Assembly: GCA_963816785.1 (NCBI GenBank)
Contig: CAWFLL010000002.1
Coordinates: 888,262 to 952,261, forward strand
Direction: 5' to 3'
DNA length: 64,000 bases
Origin: VRUE01 sp963816785
GTDB taxonomy: Bacteria > Actinomycetota > Thermoleophilia > Solirubrobacterales > 70-9
The notes below the pieces were generated by a model. That model was given only the letters and a program-made list of their open reading frames with translations. It ran no database searches and was not told where the DNA came from. The first letter of the stretch is position 1. Each line of letters begins with the position of its first letter. Of this stretch, positions 17,954-28,518 are shown one piece after another. Both the position numbers and the translations under genes were made by a program.

Positions 17954-19144
17954 ACCCGCGACTCGCTCGCCTGCAGCCGTATCCCTTCGAAAGGCTGCGC
18001 GCGCTGCTGGCCGGCGTCGCTCCGCCGGCGCTCTCGCCAATCCGGCTGTCGATCGGCGAGCCGCAGCACGCGACGCCCGATCTGATCCGCCAGGCGCTCG
18101 TCGAATCATCTGGACGGCTCTCGACCTATCCGGCCACGGCGGGACTCGACGCGCTGCGCGAGACGATGGCGGCATGGTTCAGACGGCGCTACGCGCTGCC
18201 GCGCCTCGATGCCGGCCACGCGAGGTGCTGCCGGTCAACGGCACGCGCGAGGCGCTGTTCGCGTTTGCGCAGGCCGTGATCGACGGCTCGCGGCCGGCCC
18301 CGGTCGTCGTCTGCCCGAACCCGTTCTACCAGATCTACGAAGGCGCGGCGCTGCTCGCCGGCGCCGAGCCCGCGTTCCTCAACCAGACCGCCGCCAACGG
18401 CTTCGACCTCGATCTCGATTCGATCACCGACGAGCAGTGGCGGCGCACGCAGCTGCTCTACGTCTGCACGCCGGGCAATCCGACCGGACGCGTGCTCGAC
18501 CTCGGACGCTGGCGCGACGCTGTTCGAGCGCGCCGATCGCCACGGGTTCGTGATCGCGTCGGACGAGTGCTACTCGGAGATCTATCCCGACGAGAGCGCG
18601 CCGCCGCTCGGCGGACTCGAGGCGGCGCATCGGCTGGGCCGCGACGGCTTCCGCAACCTCGTGGTCTTCACCAGCCTGTCGAAGCGCTCGAACGCGCCCG
18701 GCCTGCGCTCGGGCGGCGTCGCCGGCGACGCGGCCTGCTTGCGCCGGTTTCTGCTCTATCGCACTTATCATGGAAGCGCGATGAGCCCCGCCGTGCAGCA
18801 CGCCAGCATCGCCGCGTGGCGCGACGAGGCGCACGTGCGCGACAACCGCGCGCGCTATCGCGAGAAGTTCGCCGCCGTCGTGCCGATGCTCGAGCCGGTG
18901 CTGCACGACGCGCAGCGGCCGGACGCCGGCTTCTACCTCTGGGCGCGCGTGCCCGGCGGCGACGACGAGGCGTTCGCGCGGGACCTGTTCGCGCGCCACG
19001 CACGTGTCGGTGCTGCCGGGCCGGTATCTGGCGCGCGACGCGCACGGCGTGAACCCCGGCAGCGGCTACGTCCGCATCGCGCTCGTGCCCGGACATCGAG
19101 GACTGCGTCGAGGCCGCGCGACGCATCGTGGAGTTCTGCCGCTG

Positions 19145-19145
<1 letters not shown>
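17941..19145 (+). CDS. dapC: N-succinyldiaminopimelate aminotransferase, frameshifted
   Basis: PLP-dependent class I/II aminotransferase giving N-succinyl-L,L-diaminopimelate in the succinylase branch of lysine/peptidoglycan DAP synthesis. Diagnostic start LNPRLARLQPYPFERLRALL and LSPIRLSIGEPQHATPDLI; then LPVNGTREALFAFAQAVID, LYVCTPGNPTGRVLDLGRW, DECYSEIYPDE and the lysine site VVFTSLSKRSNAPGLRSG (Lys in SLSKRS). Ends CVEAARRIVEFCR. Frame changes near 18,222, 18,520, 19,000 and 19,090. Starts inside the end of the beta-barrel gene and its stop overlaps the dapD start (TGATG), so dapC-dapD-dapE form an operon. Confidence 0.85.
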
Positions 19146-19998
<853 letters not shown>

Positions 19999-20004
19999 CG
20001 CTCG

Positions 20005-21142
20005 ATGTCGGACACCTCTGGACCTGGCGAAGCAGCTGATCGCCTGCCGGTCGATCACGCCCGGACGACGGCGGGCTGCCTCGACCTGATCGCGGTCGCG
20101 GCTGGCGACGGCCGGCTTCGCCTGCGAGCGGCTCGACCGCGGCGCCGGTGCGGAATCTGTGGGCGCGGCACGGCAGCGGCGCGCCGCTCGTCTGCCTGGC
20201 CGGACACGTGGACGTCGTCCCGCCGGGCCCGGTCGATCGCTGGACGAGCGATCCGTTCACGCCGACCGAGCGCGACGGCTGCCTGTTCGGACGCGGCGCC
20301 GCGGACATGAAGACGTCGGTCGCCGCGCATGGTGACCGCGGCCGAGCGCTTCGTCGCGCGCCAGCCGAGATCATCGACGGCTCGCTGGCGCTGCTGTTCA
20401 CGTCGGACGAAGAAGGCGCCGGCATCGACGGCACGGCGGCGGTCGTCCGGGAACTGCAGTCGCGCGGGACGACGATCGACGCCTGCATCCTCGGCGAGCC
20501 GACGTCGTCGGCGCTGCTCGGCGACACGATCAAGAACGGACGGCGCGGGTCGCTGAACGGCGTGCTCACGGTCAAGGGCGTCCAGTGCCACATCGCCTAT
20601 CCGGAGCGCGGGCGCAACCCGATTCACGATGGCGCTGCCGGCGCTGGCCGAGCTCGCCGCGACCGAGTGGGATCGCGGCAACGAGTATTTCTCGCCGACC
20701 AGCTTCCAGATTTCACATCGTCCAGGCCGGCACCGGCGCGAACAACACCATTCCCGGCTCGCTCGACGTGCTGTTCAACTTCCGCTTCTCGACCGAGTCG
20801 ACCGCCGAGCAGTTGAAGGCGCGCGTGCACGCCGTGCTCGACTCGCACGGCGTCGACTACGAGCTGGCGTGGACGCTGTCCGGCGCGCCGTTCCTCTCGC
20901 CGCGCGGCGGCCTCGTCGACGTGGTCAGCGCCGCGGTCACGTCAGTCACCGGCGTCACGCCGGCGCTGTCGACCAGCGGCGGCACGTCGGACGGCCGCTT
21001 CCTCGCGAGCGTCTCGCGCGAGGTCGTGGAGTTCGGCCCGCTCAGCGCGTCGATCCACGCGATCGACGAGCACGTGCGGATCGCCGACATCGCGCCGCTG
21101 TCGGCGATCTACGAAAAGACCATCGCCAATTTGCTCGCCTGA
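20005..21142 (+). CDS. dapE: succinyl-diaminopimelate desuccinylase, frameshifted at the start
   Basis: M20-family dizinc hydrolase that removes succinate to give L,L-DAP. Key pieces: LAKQLIACRSITP, VCLAGHVDVVPPGP (metal His and Asp), GRGAADMKTSVAA, LLFTSDEEGAGIDGTAAVV (catalytic EE), LGEPTSS, NGVLTVKGVQCHIAYPERG, NTIPGSLDVLFNFRFS, TSGGTSDGRFLASVSREVVE, SIHAIDEHVRIADI (C-terminal His). Frame changes near 20,015, 20,070, 20,130, 20,330, 20,625 and 20,712; clean afterwards to TGA 21,140-21,142. Confidence 0.9.
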
Positions 21143-21167
21143 GCCAGCTCGTCCTTCGCTCCATTTG

Positions 21168-21205
21168 CCTTTTACTTTTTACTTTTTACTTTTTACCTTT
21201 TACTT
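21168..21205 (+). repeat. short tandem repeat, CTTTTTA type
   Basis: About five tandem copies of a 7-8 bp T-rich unit (CTTTTTA) in an otherwise GC-rich region, in the gap between dapE and the radical SAM gene. Copy number is probably variable between strains. Confidence 0.8.
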
Positions 21206-21260
21206 AGTCGGACGTACACCTTTCGGTACTGAGAGGCGATACAATCGGGCACCGGCAGGC

Positions 21261-22867
21261 ATGCACATCCTTCTGCTGTCGATGCCCGATTCGTTCGAGC
21301 ACACGCCGACGGTCGCCGTGCGCATGCCCAACGGCGCGCTGGCCTCTCTCGCAGCCAACGTCGATTCACATCACAACGTCGCCGTCGCCGATCTCGTGCT
21401 GGCGCAGTCGTCGGTGCGGCAGACGGTCGAACGTCTTGTCCGCGACGTGCAGCCGGACGTTGTCGGGCTCTCGGTGATGACCTTTCAGCGGAGCACCGCC
21501 CGTCGCATCATCTCGCTGATCCGGACGATGAAGCCCGGCGTGCGCGTGGTGGTCGGCGGGTACGACCCGAGCCTTGCGCCCGACGCATGGACCCACCCTG
21601 ACATTGGCGTTGACGTCATCGTGCGCGGGGAGGGTGATCTGACGTTTCGCGACCTCGTCCGCGCCTTCGAGCGCGGCTCGCCGCTCTCCGACTGTTCCCG
21701 GCTTGTGGTACCGGGAGGGGCAGGTTGTTCACAGCAACCCACCACGGCCGGTGGCCGGCCTCGACGACGAGCAGATACGACCGCCGAAACGCGGCGCCCG
21801 GGTGCTGACCGGGTACACCGTGCTCGGGCGGCAGGTCGACGTCGTCGAGACGTCGCGGGGGTGCACGTTCGATTGCAGCTTTTGCTCCATCATCGAAATG
21901 CGCGGCCGCAACTTCCATCGCTTTCCGATCGCGCGCGTGCTCGATGACATCGCCGATGCGAGGGAGCGAGGCGCGCGCGTCATCTTCTTTGTCGACGACA
22001 ACATCACGCTCGACGTGCCGCGATTCGAGGCGTTGTGCCGCGCGATCGTCAGCCGTGGGCTGAACGACCTCGACTACATCGTGCAGGGGATGACCGCTCC
22101 GATCGCGGCTCACGGCGAGACGCTGGCGCCGCTGATGAAGAAGGCCGGCTTCAGGTACGTGTTTTTGGGAATCGAGAATATTCTCGAAGACGACCTGGTG
22201 TTTCTCAAAGCCAGGGCGAAGAACAGCCTTCGCGAGAACGGACGCCGCGTCGGCAATGCAACCGCCGATGCCGTGGACGTGCTTCACCGACACGGGATGC
22301 TCGTCGTTGGCGGACTGATCGTCGGCAATCCGGATGACACGCGCGACTCGGTCGCCGCGAACCTCGCGTTCGCGGAGAAATACGTCGATTGGCCGTATAT
22401 CCAGCATCCCACTCCGTATCCGGGCACGCCGATGACGCGCGAGTTCGTCGAGCGGGACCTGATCACGAATTCACGCGTTGACGAATACGACGGAACCACA
22501 GCGGTGACGCGGAGCACGCACCTCTACGGCCGAAGACATCGAGTTCATGCGCTGGCGAGCTGAACGCTGGATGAAGGTGCGGCATATGTCAACCGCATTC
22601 AGGCACGATCCGGCCTTCGTGCTCGGGAACGCGCGTCGCATGCTGGCCCATACGTTCAGGGGAAGCACGTGGCGGTCGGCGGTCGGTCTCGAAAATGCCC
22701 GTGACGTCTTCCGTCGCTACCGCGCCATTCGCAACCGCGAGCGTGAGTATGTCGACTGGCCGGATCCGATGCCGGCGCTCTCCGCTCTCAATCCCGCAGC
22801 AGTGCCTACGGCTGTGGTGGCATCGGTGCGCAGTCTGCGCCCATCACCCACCAGTCGATCCTTCTGA
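21261..22867 (+). CDS. B12-binding domain radical SAM protein, frameshifted
   Basis: N-terminal cobalamin-binding-like Rossmann domain (MHILLLSMPDSFEHTP, QPDVVGLSVMTFQRSTARRI, GVRVVVGGYDPSLAPDAW), then the radical SAM core with the [4Fe-4S] motif CTFDCSFC near 21,863 (CxxxCxxC), VIFFVDDNITLDVPRFEALC, GFRYVFLGIENILEDDLVFL, HRHGMLVVGGLIVGNPDD. C-terminal helical extension (FMRWRAERWMKVRHMS) follows a frame change near 22,540; another lies near 21,707. Likely a class-B-type radical enzyme (methylation or cyclisation); the substrate cannot be told from context. Confidence 0.85.
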
Positions 22868-22962
22868 TCTGGCACGGCGCAGGAATTGCTCCTGCGAAGC
22901 GCATCGGTCCGTGCGGTCCTCCGTTCACTGCCTGCTCACTGCTTTCTCCAGGAGGGATCATC

Positions 22963-23493
22963 ATGCCTGCCCAGAAAACACTCGGTGCAAAACAGCTCCA
23001 ATCACTCACACATGAGCTGTCGCGCGACAACAGTCCGGACAACCCGGTGGTCCGCGACCTCCGCCGTCAGACCGCAAACGCGTTCGTCCTGTACGCCAAC
23101 TACAAGCACTACCATTGGCAGACATTCGGTCCCCTGTTTCGCGATCTGCACAAGTTGTTCGATAAGTTCGCCCAGGAGGTGCTCTCGACGCTCGACGAGC
23201 TTGCCGAGCGCGTCCGGATGATCGGGCCGGATCCGCCCGCTCACCTGATCGAGGCGGCAGACCTGGCGAGCGTGGCAGCCGCTGCGCCGCATTCAACGAT
23301 GCGGGAGATGGTCGAGGAAGCGGACCGACACGCGCTCATTGTGATCAAGGAGATGCGCAGCGCGGTCAAGCTGGCAGGTGAGCACGAGGATCCCGGAACG
23401 GCTGATCTCTTCACACGGATCGTGCAGATTCACGAAAAGCACGAGTGGTGGCTGCGGGACATTCTCCGTTCCGGAGACGGGCTCTGCACCTAG
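22963..23493 (+). CDS. dps: Dps-family ferritin-like protein
   Basis: A 176-residue intact protein after a CAGGAGG site. Ferroxidase-type motif YKHYHWQTFGPLFRDLHKLF followed by DKFAQEVLSTLDELAERVRM (His, Asp and Glu ligands of Dps), then MREMVEEADRHALIVIKEM and HEKHEWWLRDIL. Dps stores iron and shields DNA in oxidative or starvation stress as a 12-mer. Basic N-terminal residues could contact DNA. Confidence 0.9.
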   Translation: MPAQKTLGAKQLQSLTHELSRDNSPDNPVVRDLRRQTANAFVLYANYKHYHWQTFGPLFRDLHKLFDKFAQEVLSTLDELAERVRMIGPDPPAHLIEAADLASVAAAAPHSTMREMVEEADRHALIVIKEMRSAVKLAGEHEDPGTADLFTRIVQIHEKHEWWLRDILRSGDGLCT

Positions 23494-23502
23494 CGAGCGG
23501 CG

Positions 23503-24602
23503 CTACTTGGCCCGGCCCTGGTAGCCCTGCGCGATCATCTGAATCGCATAGACCTGCGCGGCGTTGGCCACTTCGGTGCCGTTGGCATCCGTCGCGCCAC
23601 GCGCGAGCACGAAGAGCGTCTTCTTGTCCGTGCCGCCGAACGCCACGCTGATGACGCCGCGCGGGGTCGGAATGATGCCGAGGTACTTCCCTTCGGGGCT
23701 GATCACCTGGACGCCGGGGTTGGTGGTGACGTAGATGCGGCCGGCCGCGTCGATGGTGCTGCCGTCGCCGTTGCCGCCGCCCTCGAGCCGCGCGAACTCG
23801 CGCTGATTGGTGAGCGAGCCGTCCGGGCTGGACGTCGAACGCCGCGAGCGTCGGGCCGTTGGTGACGTAGAGCGTCTTCTCGTCCGCGCTGAGGATGATC
23901 CCGTTCGGTGTCGAGGTTCTCGCCGTACTTCGTGACGACGCCTTTCGGGTCTCGCGTAATAGACCCCGCCCATCGTGAAGTACACGCCGCCCTTGCTGTC
24001 GGCCGTCAGGTCGTTGGGATTCCCGCCGATGCAATCGAGCGGATCGCCCTGATAGCGGTCTGCCAGAACCGCGCGACGCGGCGCGAGCTGCACGATGCCG
24101 GTCCTGAGACCCTCGCTCGACGATGAACAGGGCGCCCTTCGAGCTCATCGAGAGCGAGCCGCCGGTGTGCGTGTCCGAGTACACGACCGACGGCCTTGCC
24201 ATCTGCTATCGAGCTTCACGACCTCGCTGTTGTCGTTCTGCGCGATCAGCAGGCCCGCCATCGTCGGTGCCGACGATGCCGTCGCCGTTGTTGCCGGCCT
24301 CCTGCCAGAGGAACGTCCACCGCTGCTCCTGCGGCGATGACGCCGGGAATCTCGGTCACCTTGTAGTCTCGGGGGCCTTGCGGCGGCTGCCCGCCTCGTC
24401 CTCCACCGGCGCGCGCCGGAGGCGGGGTCTTGCATGTGGCCATGAGCGCTGGATGGCCCGGATCGTCTGGTGCGGAGATCGAGGCGGAGCGCGGATTCGC
24501 GGGAATCGGAGGCAAACGCGGCGCCTGCGTCTGACCCGCGCCGAACGTTGAACCAAGAACCCAGAGGGCGATCGTCAGCCCGCCCAAATGGATTATCCGC
24601 AT
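23503..24602 (-). CDS. SMP-30/gluconolactonase-family secreted protein, frameshifted
   Basis: Leader MRIIHLGGLTIALWVLGSTF to QTQAP marks export. Propeller pieces: VTEIPGVIAAG, SLSMSSKGALFIVER, DPLDCIGGNPNDLTADSKGG, VYFTMGGVYYA, GSTIDAAGRIYVTTNPGVQV, GKYLGIIPTPRGVISVAFGG, ending QVYAIQMIAQGYQGRAK. This is the SMP-30/LRE-like layout, in which Glu, Asn and Asp hold a divalent metal (the NPND Asn/Asp is visible). Frame changes near 24,340, 24,205, 24,110, 23,955 and 23,835. Convergent with dps (9-bp gap). Confidence 0.8.
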
Positions 24603-24620
24603 ACGCGCTCCCCCAATCCC

Positions 24621-24664
24621 GATCCTGATCCCTGATCCCTGATCCCTGATCCCTGATCCCTGAG
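24621..24664 (+). repeat. tandem repeat, CCTGATC type
   Basis: Five to six head-to-tail copies of a 7-bp unit (CCTGATC), directly upstream of the SMP-30 gene start. Probably slippage-prone. Confidence 0.8.
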
Positions 24665-24917
24665 GCATGATTTGACCACTCTCAGACCCGGACGACAAAT
24701 ATCCGTCGGCAGGGTGACTTCGCACGTCAGTCGCGGCGATTCAGGCCCATTCTTGAATGGCGCTCCATTTGCTGAGCTAGCTGACGATGACCCCCCAACT
24801 TCCCCAGCCCCGAATTGTGCCCGTCAGCATGAACGTGGTTTGGGGCGACTGACTTCGCGCCTTTCGTTTCAATCGCTCTTTTCTTGCCCGCAGTGTCCGG
24901 TACGCGGCAGCTCGCAA

Positions 24918-25154
24918 GTAGTGTCCGGCTTCAGCCGGACCCCGGATGCGTCGTGTCCCGTAAGTAGTGTCCGGCTTTAGCCGGACCCGGCTGCGTGGTG
25001 CCCCGTACGTAGCGTCCGGCTTTAGCCGGACCCGAATGCGTCGTGTCCGGAACGTAGTGTCGGCTTAAGCCGGACCTGGATGCGTACCGTCCGTGTCAGT
25101 CCGGCTCAAGCCGGACACTGCGCCGCGTTCAGTCCGGCTGAAGCCGGACACTAC
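24918..25154 (+). repeat. array of six GTCCGGC..GCCGGAC palindromes
   Basis: Units at 24,918, 24,964, 25,009, 25,054, 25,093 and 25,131, each with the hairpin GTCCGGCTTTAGCCGGAC or a near variant and an outer GTAGT. The first four run GTAGT-hairpin, period about 45 bp; the last two are in reverse orientation (hairpin-ACTAC). The array occupies the promoter side of the kinase gene and, with the tandem repeat, explains most of the ~600 bp gap. Confidence 0.9.
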
Positions 25155-25201
25155 GTCGATACGCGTATTCCGGACAGTCCGAGGGTTATGATCGACCTCC
25201 C

Positions 25202-27571
25202 GTGGCTGATACGCCGGACGACACCACGTCGCGGGGATGGCGACGCGTCGTCTCCGATTGGCTGAAGGGAGCGCCGAAGTCTCCGTCTCCATCCCCGAGC
25301 TCAACGAACATTCCCGATCGACAGGGCGTGCCCGCCCGCATCGGCCCCTACACCATTGAACGGAAGCTCGGCGAGGGTGGGATGGGCGTCGTGTATGCCG
25401 CCCGCGACGAGCGTCTCGAACGTGTCGTTGCGGTCAAAACGATGTCGTCTCCTGCCACTGACGAGACGGCGCGTCAGCGTTTCTGGCGCGAAGCCAGGGC
25501 GGCGGCGAGCGTGAATCATCCGAACATCTGCCAGGTGTACGAAATCGGCGAGGACGCCGGCACGCTGTTCATTGCGATGGAGCTGCTCGACGGCGAGTCG
25601 CTTGCCGACCGCCTGCGACGGGGAGCCCTCAGCGTCTCCGAGACGTTGCCGATCGGCCTCGGTATTCTCTCCGCGCTATCGGCATTGCATGCCCGCGGCC
25701 TCGTTCACAGGGATCTGAAGCCGTCCAATGTGTTTCTCACCGCCCATGGCGTGAAGCTGCTCGACTTCGGCCTCGTGAGATCCGAGGTCGACCCTGCGTT
25801 CGTCTCGGCTGCCGGACTCACACAAACCGGGATTGCGATCGGCACGCCCCGATACATGGCGCCGGAGCAGGCGACCGGGGACGCCGTCGATGCGCGCTGC
25901 GATCTGTTCGCCGTGGGTACCATCCTGTTCGAGATGCTCGCCGGGCGACCCGCGTTTGGAGGGCGAACCGTCGTCGATGTGCTTCACGCGACGCTTCACG
26001 AACAACCCCCGGCGCTCACTGGCTCTCCTGCCGTCGCTGCGGTCGATCGGATTATCCGGCGAGCGTTGGCGAAGCGTGCCATGGAACGACCCTACTCGGC
26101 CGACGAGATGGCCGAAGAGTTGCGCGGTATTCACGGCGCCGGCCGCGACGACACCCCGGCGTTGGCTCAGGCGCTCACACGCCTCGTCGTGCTGCCATTC
26201 CGTGTCCTGCGTCCCGATCCTGAAACAGACTTTCTCGCGTTCAGCCTGCCCGACGCCATCTCGACGTCGTTGTCGGGCGTGGGGTCTCTGGTCGTCCGGT
26301 CCAGCGCAACTGCTGCTCGCTTTGCCGGCGAGGCGCCGGACCTCAAGGTTCTGGCGGCGGAGGCTGACGTCGACCGAGTGGTCATGGGCACGCTGGTGCG
26401 GTCCGGCGATCAGTTGCGAGCCACGGCGCAGCTCGTCGAGGCCCCGGGCGGTACGCTGATCACCTCACACACCGCTCAGTCATCGCTGGGCGATCTGTTC
26501 CGGCTGCAGGATGACCTCGCGCGTCGCGTTGTGGATGCGTTGTCGCTGCCGCTGGCTGGAAGCATGTCGCCCAGGCCCGATGCGCCGAACAACGCGCGGG
26601 CCTACGAGTTCTATCTTCGCGCCAACGACTTGGCACGCACGTATGCGGGACTCACTCAGGCGCGCGATCTGTACTTGCGCGCCCTCGAATTGGATCCACG
26701 CTTTGCTCCGGCGTGGGCGCACCTCGGTCGGTGCCATCGAGTGATTGGCAAGTACATCGAAGGCGTCTCTGACAGTGAGGCGCGGGCTGAGGATGCTCTC
26801 CGGCGCGCGATCGCACTCGAGCCCGGACTATCGGTGGCGCACAAGTTTTATGCGCAGCTCGAAGCCGACATGGGTCAGTCGGAACAGGCGCTCGTACGGC
26901 TTCTCGATCAGGCCAGGCGTCACGGTAACGATCCGGAGCTGTTTGCGGGGCTGGTCCACGTCTGCCGGTCCTGCGGACTATATGAAGAGTCCATCGCTGC
27001 GCATGTCGAGGCCCGGCGACTCGACCCGAACGTCTCCACGAGCCTCGACGGCACGCTGCTGGTAATGGGCAACATCGATCGACTCCTCGCGAATGAGCGT
27101 CCCGCTGTTGACGCCGGTGGCGACGAAGGTATTCGCGTCATGGGCTTGGGACTGGCCGGACGACGCGACGAGGCGCGCAAGGCGCTGGTCCACATGCGTC
27201 AGGCGATGAACGTCCCGACATTTCAGACGTGGACCGACTACCTGCTCGCGTGGATTGAGCGTCGCGCGCAAGAGATGACCGAGATACTCCCCGTCCTGAC
27301 GCTGTTGAAGATTCAGGACGATCCAGAGGCGATGTTCGTGGAAGGTTGGCTGCTCTGCGACGCCGGCGCTTTCGAGGCGGGACTCGCCTCCCTCCGTCGC
27401 TCAGTCGCCAAGGGCTACTATGCCGCGCAGACGCTCGCGAGCAGCCGACATTTCGACCCGCTGCGAAATGATCCCGTCTTCCACTCGCTTGTGGCAGACG
27501 CTGAAGCGGGACGCGAACGTGCGCTGGCCGCATTTCGCAAGGCCGGTGGAGAGAGACTGCTCGGCCAGTGA
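25202..27571 (+). CDS. Ser/Thr protein kinase with FlgO/TolB-like and TPR domains
   Basis: A 789-residue intact protein, GTG start. Kinase domain about residues 48-310: glycine loop GEGGMGVVYAA (57-67), Lys79 in VAVK, catalytic loop HRDLKPSN (Asp171), DFG at 188-190, APEQ activation-segment end. Residues ~325-470 form a FlgO/TolB-N-like domain (RLVVLPFRVLRPDPETDFLA, GTLVRSGDQLRATAQLVE). Residues ~470-780 hold TPRs (ARDLYLRALELDPRFAPAWA). No transmembrane helix is evident, so it is probably cytosolic. This architecture is expanded in Acidobacteria; targets unknown. Confidence 0.92.
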   Translation: MADTPDDTTSRGWRRVVSDWLKGAPKSPSPSPSSTNIPDRQGVPARIGPYTIERKLGEGGMGVVYAARDERLERVVAVKTMSSPATDETARQRFWREARAAASVNHPNICQVYEIGEDAGTLFIAMELLDGESLADRLRRGALSVSETLPIGLGILSALSALHARGLVHRDLKPSNVFLTAHGVKLLDFGLVRSEVDPAFVSAAGLTQTGIAIGTPRYMAPEQATGDAVDARCDLFAVGTILFEMLAGRPAFGGRTVVDVLHATLHEQPPALTGSPAVAAVDRIIRRALAKRAMERPYSADEMAEELRGIHGAGRDDTPALAQALTRLVVLPFRVLRPDPETDFLAFSLPDAISTSLSGVGSLVVRSSATAARFAGEAPDLKVLAAEADVDRVVMGTLVRSGDQLRATAQLVEAPGGTLITSHTAQSSLGDLFRLQDDLARRVVDALSLPLAGSMSPRPDAPNNARAYEFYLRANDLARTYAGLTQARDLYLRALELDPRFAPAWAHLGRCHRVIGKYIEGVSDSEARAEDALRRAIALEPGLSVAHKFYAQLEADMGQSEQALVRLLDQARRHGNDPELFAGLVHVCRSCGLYEESIAAHVEARRLDPNVSTSLDGTLLVMGNIDRLLANERPAVDAGGDEGIRVMGLGLAGRRDEARKALVHMRQAMNVPTFQTWTDYLLAWIERRAQEMTEILPVLTLLKIQDDPEAMFVEGWLLCDAGAFEAGLASLRRSVAKGYYAAQTLASSRHFDPLRNDPVFHSLVADAEAGRERALAAFRKAGGERLLGQ

Positions 27572-27590
27572 CGTGGCATGAAGACACATT

Positions 27591-27690
27591 AGGTAGCTAA
27601 GTAGCTGGGTAGCTAGGTGGCTGGGTAGCAGGCGTAGTGTCCGGCTTTAGCCGGACTCCGGATGTGCGTAGTGTCCGGCTTTAGCCGGAC
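27591..27690 (+). repeat. GTAGCTGG tandem repeat plus two palindromes
   Basis: Positions 27,591-27,632 hold five imperfect copies of GTAGCTGG/GTAGCTAG, followed at 27,634-27,656 and 27,668-27,690 by two direct copies of the GTAGTGTCCGGC hairpin. Together they fill the gap between the kinase and the methyltransferase; the last hairpin ends 18 bp before the ATG. Confidence 0.85.
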
Positions 27691-27708
27691 CCTCTGAGGG
27701 CTCCCCTC

Positions 27709-28518
27709 ATGATTCGTTCCGAAATCCTCGACTACTACGGCGAAGGACAAGAGGAGCAACGCTTGACGGCTTCGCTCGGCCGGCTCGAGCGAATTCGGAC
27801 GTGGGAGATCATGGAGCGCCACCTGCCGCCCGCGCCGTCGCGGATACTCGATGCTGGCGGCGGAACGGGCGTGTACGCCCTCGCGTTGGCCGAACGTGGT
27901 TACCATGTGCATCTGATAGACCCCGTTCCGCTTCACGTGGAAAGAGCACGGGCGCTTTCAACGACATCGAAGACACCGTTGGTAAGCGCCGAGATTGGGG
28001 ATGCGAGGAATCTGGCCGTCGCAGACGACTCCTTCGACGTCGTTCTGCTCTTTGGTCCGCTCTACCATCTGACCGACCGCGCCGATCGCGTCGCTGCCCT
28101 TCGCGAAGCTCGAAGAGTCCTCGTCAGTGACGGACTGGTCCTGTCCGCCTGCATCTCCCGATTCGCATCGGCGATTGACGGGATACGGGAGGGTGCGTTG
28201 CGCGATGCGCGGTTCGCCAGGATCGTGGATGGCGATCTGACGGACGGAGTCCATCGGAATCCGACGAACCGGCCCGAATGGTTCACCACGGCCTACTTTC
28301 ATCGCCCTGAAGAGATCCGTCGCGAGATCGAAGACGCGGGGCTGCGTTTCAGTAACCTTCTTGCAGTCGAGGGTCCTGGGTGGATGAGTCAGGACCTCGA
28401 CACGTGGCTTGATGACGGCGAAGCCCGCGAACGCCTGCTCGACGTCTTGCGACGATTGGAAACCGAGCCAAGCCTCATTGGAGCCAGCGCACACCTGCTG
28501 GCCGTCGCCCACAGGTAA
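27709..28518 (+). CDS. class I SAM-dependent methyltransferase
   Basis: A 269-residue intact protein. Motif I ILDAGGGTGVYALALAERGY (residues ~46-65), motif II HLIDPVPLHVERAR, acidic IGDARNLAVADDSFDVVLLF and post-motif GPLYHLTDRADRVAALREA. Resembles the UbiE/small-molecule group; substrate unknown. Its TAA ends one base before the stop codon of the convergent META-domain gene. Confidence 0.85.
   Translation: MIRSEILDYYGEGQEEQRLTASLGRLERIRTWEIMERHLPPAPSRILDAGGGTGVYALALAERGYHVHLIDPVPLHVERARALSTTSKTPLVSAEIGDARNLAVADDSFDVVLLFGPLYHLTDRADRVAALREARRVLVSDGLVLSACISRFASAIDGIREGALRDARFARIVDGDLTDGVHRNPTNRPEWFTTAYFHRPEEIRREIEDAGLRFSNLLAVEGPGWMSQDLDTWLDDGEARERLLDVLRRLETEPSLIGASAHLLAVAHR

Noticed and set aside
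24918..25154. CRISPR array
   Set aside because: Period ~45 bp looks suggestive, but the units are palindromes with near-identical spacers and two are inverted; no cas genes are present.
25202..27571. Membrane-anchored PASTA-type kinase
   Set aside because: No transmembrane helix or PASTA repeat; the C-terminal half is FlgO/TolB-like plus TPR.
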